From Dysgonomonas sp. 521 (GTDB taxonomy: Bacteria > Bacteroidota > Bacteroidia > Bacteroidales > Dysgonomonadaceae), in NCBI RefSeq assembly GCF_010501055.1, contig NZ_QVMO01000030.1:6273-50060 (forward strand): DNA of 43,788 nucleotides, written 5' to 3'. Below the pieces are notes generated by a model. It searched no databases. It was not told the origin of the DNA and saw nothing but the letters and a program-made list of their open reading frames with translations. Below, piece after piece: positions 42,114 through 43,788 of the stretch. Positions within the stretch are counted from its first letter, which is position 1. Each line of letters begins with the position of its first letter. A program made the position numbers and the translations under genes.

Positions 42114-42124
42114 TATCCTCAGCG

Positions 42125-42198
42125 TGACTCTGACAGGATTCAAACCTGTAACCTTCTGATCCGTAGTCAGATGCTCTATTCAGTTGAGCTACAGAGCC
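42125..42198 (-). tRNA. tRNA-Arg (ACG)
   Basis: Read on the minus strand: acceptor GGCTCTG with CAGAGTC (one G-T pair), D stem GCTC/GAGC, anticodon stem TCTGA/TCAGA with loop CTACGGA (anticodon ACG), T stem ACAGG/CCTGT, discriminator A. CCA is not encoded. It needs inosine at position 34 to read CGN codons. Confidence 0.93.
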
Positions 42199-42220
42199 AT
42201 TTTTTTCTTAAATGCGAATG

Positions 42221-42252
42221 CAAAGGTAAAATAGTTTTATATATAATGCAAA
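42221..42252 (-). promoter_or_regulatory. Promoter of tRNA-Arg
   Basis: Minus-strand TTTG (42252-42249), a 20-base spacer and TACCTTTG (42228-42221) form a full Bacteroidota promoter 22 bases before the mature tRNA. Confidence 0.75.
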
Positions 42253-42348
42253 TATATCGCTAAGTATTTTTTACTTAAAAGTGTTTATTTAAGCCACGCA
42301 AAAGCTATTTTACTGTCTTCAAGACTATTAGTTAAACAGGAGAAATAC

Positions 42349-43368
42349 TTAATACGCACTCTCAAACTGATCTAAGAAACGTTTATCATTCTCGGAGAAC
42401 ATACGTAAGTCCTTTACCCTATATTTCAGGTTCGTTATGCGTTCCACACCCATACCCAGTGCATAACCTGTATAAACCTTACTGTCGATACCACAATTAT
42501 CCAATACGTTAGGGTCAACCATACCACAACCCAGAATCTCTACCCAGCCTGTATGTTTACAGAAAGGACAGCCCTTACCTCCACAGATATTGCAGGATAT
42601 GTCCATTTCGGCACTAGGTTCTGTAAACGGGAAATAGGAAGGGCGTAAACGTATCTTCGTATCTGATCCAAACAATTCTTTCGCTACGAACAAAAGCGCT
42701 TGTTTCAAATCGGCAAATGATACATTCTTATCTATATATAAAGCTTCGACCTGATGGAAGAAACAATGTGCACGGTATGATATTGCCTCGTTACGATATA
42801 CACGTCCCGGACAGATAATACGTATTGGCGGTTGCTGCTTTTCCATTACACGGGTTTGCACCGACGATGTATGTGTACGCAGTACGATTTCCGGATTGCG
42901 CGCGATGAAAAACGTGTCCTGCATATCCCGTGCCGGATGGTCTTCGGCAAAATTAAGCGAAGAAAAAACATGCCAGTCATCTTCTATTTCAGGACCTTCG
43001 GCAATAGAAAAGCCTAAACGGCGGAATATATCACAAATCTCTTTTTTTACGATTGACAAAGGGTGGCGCGTACCAAGTTCAATAGGGGCAGCCGTACGAG
43101 TGAGGTCTATCGCCTCATCCGAAGTTTGCGAATTTTCCAATGATTCCTTCAATTGATTAATTCGTTCCTGAGCCTTCTCTTTCAACTCATTAAGCTTCAT
43201 GCCTACCTCACGTTTCTGTTCAGCAGCCACATTGCGGAAGTCGTTCATCAAAGCTGACACTTCACCCTTTTTACTTAAATATTTAATGCGTAACGCCTCT
43301 ATTTCATCTGCTTTAGAGGCTTTCACACCCTCTATTTCCGCCAACAGTTTGTTTATTTTATCAATCAT
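42349..43368 (-). CDS. pheS: Phenylalanyl-tRNA synthetase alpha subunit
   Basis: From the ATG at 43368 the product is 339 aa, the family's usual length; the open frame extends 19 codons further but without homology. The N-terminal coiled coil (residues 1-90) is followed by the class II catalytic domain: motif 2 in RNEAISYRAHCFFHQVEAL, the cysteine pairs in CNICGGKGCPFCKHTGW typical of one PheS group, and motif 3 in GYALGMGVERITNLKY. It pairs with PheT, which is not in the window, to charge tRNA-Phe. Confidence 0.96.
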   Translation of the reverse strand: MIDKINKLLAEIEGVKASKADEIEALRIKYLSKKGEVSALMNDFRNVAAEQKREVGMKLNELKEKAQERINQLKESLENSQTSDEAIDLTRTAAPIELGTRHPLSIVKKEICDIFRRLGFSIAEGPEIEDDWHVFSSLNFAEDHPARDMQDTFFIARNPEIVLRTHTSSVQTRVMEKQQPPIRIICPGRVYRNEAISYRAHCFFHQVEALYIDKNVSFADLKQALLFVAKELFGSDTKIRLRPSYFPFTEPSAEMDISCNICGGKGCPFCKHTGWVEILGCGMVDPNVLDNCGIDSKVYTGYALGMGVERITNLKYRVKDLRMFSENDKRFLDQFESAY

Positions 43369-43414
43369 AAACCTTAATAATGAATTATACTTTATAAGTT
43401 TTTGCTTTGGAATA

Positions 43415-43422
43415 CAAAAATA
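43415..43422 (-). promoter_or_regulatory. -7 box of pheS
   Basis: Minus-strand TATTTTTG fits TAnnTTTG and lies 46 bases before the ATG at 43368. No -33 TTTG is clear. Confidence 0.45.
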
Positions 43423-43788
43423 CACTTTTCTTTTTATTATTAGCCACTTTATTATTGAAGCATATCAGACTTTTATCAACCAAAGCAGGTTATAGTTAGT
43501 TATTACCATTTCATGAATTTAATAAGAAAGTGACAGTTTGTAAAAATATACATCGCTCATAATCAATCTGTAACTGATAAAAAGTGACAAAGGTGACACC
43601 TTTTTAATTGTTTTTCATTGTTACCTTTTTACTACTGCTTACAAAAATGCCTCTTATAATAAGATAATTAAAAAAAATAAAATAACAGGATTTTGCATAA
43701 TCCGGAGCATCCCCACCCAGTAATCCGGTTCTAAATCCATTAGAAATCGGTTCTAAAAATCTGCCATTCCGGCAGATATCCACCCAAA
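43423..43788. other. AT-rich intergenic region upstream of pheS
   Basis: No gene is visible. A short hairpin AAAGGT-GAC-ACCTTTTT lies near 43594-43610 and could terminate a plus-strand transcript. GGTTCTAAA-like phrases recur at about 43727 and 43749, and ATCTGCC/GGCAGAT forms a hairpin at about 43759-43778. The sequence runs off the window edge. Confidence 0.35.

Noticed and set aside
43531..43545. AGAAAGTGACAG near pheS as a third recombinase site
   Set aside because: Only about ten bases match one half of the 26-bp inverted repeat and the dyad partner is missing.
1..43788. CRISPR arrays, rRNA genes, complete insertion sequences
   Set aside because: Both strands were read for evenly spaced repeats, rRNA signatures and transposase motifs; none were found.

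Overview
The window reads as the chromosome of a Bacteroidota bacterium, order Bacteroidales, perhaps a Dysgonomonas- or Parabacteroides-like genus (inference). The basis is a SusC/SusD pair, many promoters of the Bacteroidota form (TAnnTTTG, sometimes with an upstream TTTG), weak Shine-Dalgarno sequences, an LptF/G permease of Bacteroidota length, and DUF4304, DUF5053 and FISUMP-domain proteins.

Layout. (1) 1-10.0 kb, minus strand, housekeeping: carA-carB with a long leader that holds an intrinsic-terminator hairpin, then a tight operon lptF/G-ribBA-DUF4304-aspartate aminotransferase. A GC-rich scrap of different character sits at the extreme left edge. (2) 10.2-10.3 kb: a tRNA-Met(CAT) with its terminator. 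(3) 10.6-29.8 kb, plus strand: a LacI-type regulator and a 13-member gene train. It begins as a polysaccharide-utilisation locus: LamG lipoprotein, SusC, SusD, two GxGYxYP proteins, a GH38 alpha-mannosidase, a GH92 remnant with its core deleted, and an MFS sugar transporter. It continues with short gaps or overlaps into a corrinoid methyl-transfer module: two UroD-fold methyltransferases, a corrinoid protein, a cupin and a stand-alone MetH-type reactivation domain. Three near-identical palindromes (TTTAAYCGGTTAAA), one at the lacI promoter and two before the PUL, suggest that one regulator controls the set. The coupling of alpha-mannoside harvesting to a corrinoid methyltransferase system is the most interesting metabolic content; demethylation of an O-methylated sugar or another methylated group carried by the glycan is a hypothesis only.

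(4) 29.9-42.1 kb: an accessory region with signs of rearrangement. It has a decayed DEDDh exonuclease 3' end, a tyrosine recombinase, and an AraC regulator lying inside a 1.25-kb segment bounded by 26-bp inverted repeats (25/26 identical), which is a candidate invertible switch. Next come three tandem FISUMP-domain surface-protein paralogues, an HxlR regulator fused against the remnant of a membrane coiled-coil protein, a previously unannotated structured RNA with its own promoter and terminator, small phage-like genes including DUF5053, and two truncated gene ends meeting head to head at about 41736. (5) 42.1-43.8 kb: tRNA-Arg(ACG) and pheS, minus strand, ordinary chromosome again.

How it fits together: the PUL would bind and import mannoside-rich glycan, trim it in the periplasm (GH38, GxGYxYP) and import sugar by MFS. 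The downstream cytoplasmic proteins would take a methyl group onto a corrinoid protein and pass it on, with the MetH-type protein rescuing oxidised cobalamin. The accessory region looks like phase-variable surface biology, where the recombinase may flip the AraC gene relative to an outside promoter and so alter expression of neighbouring genes such as the FISUMP cluster. All functions are read from the sequence and family knowledge; no searches were run.
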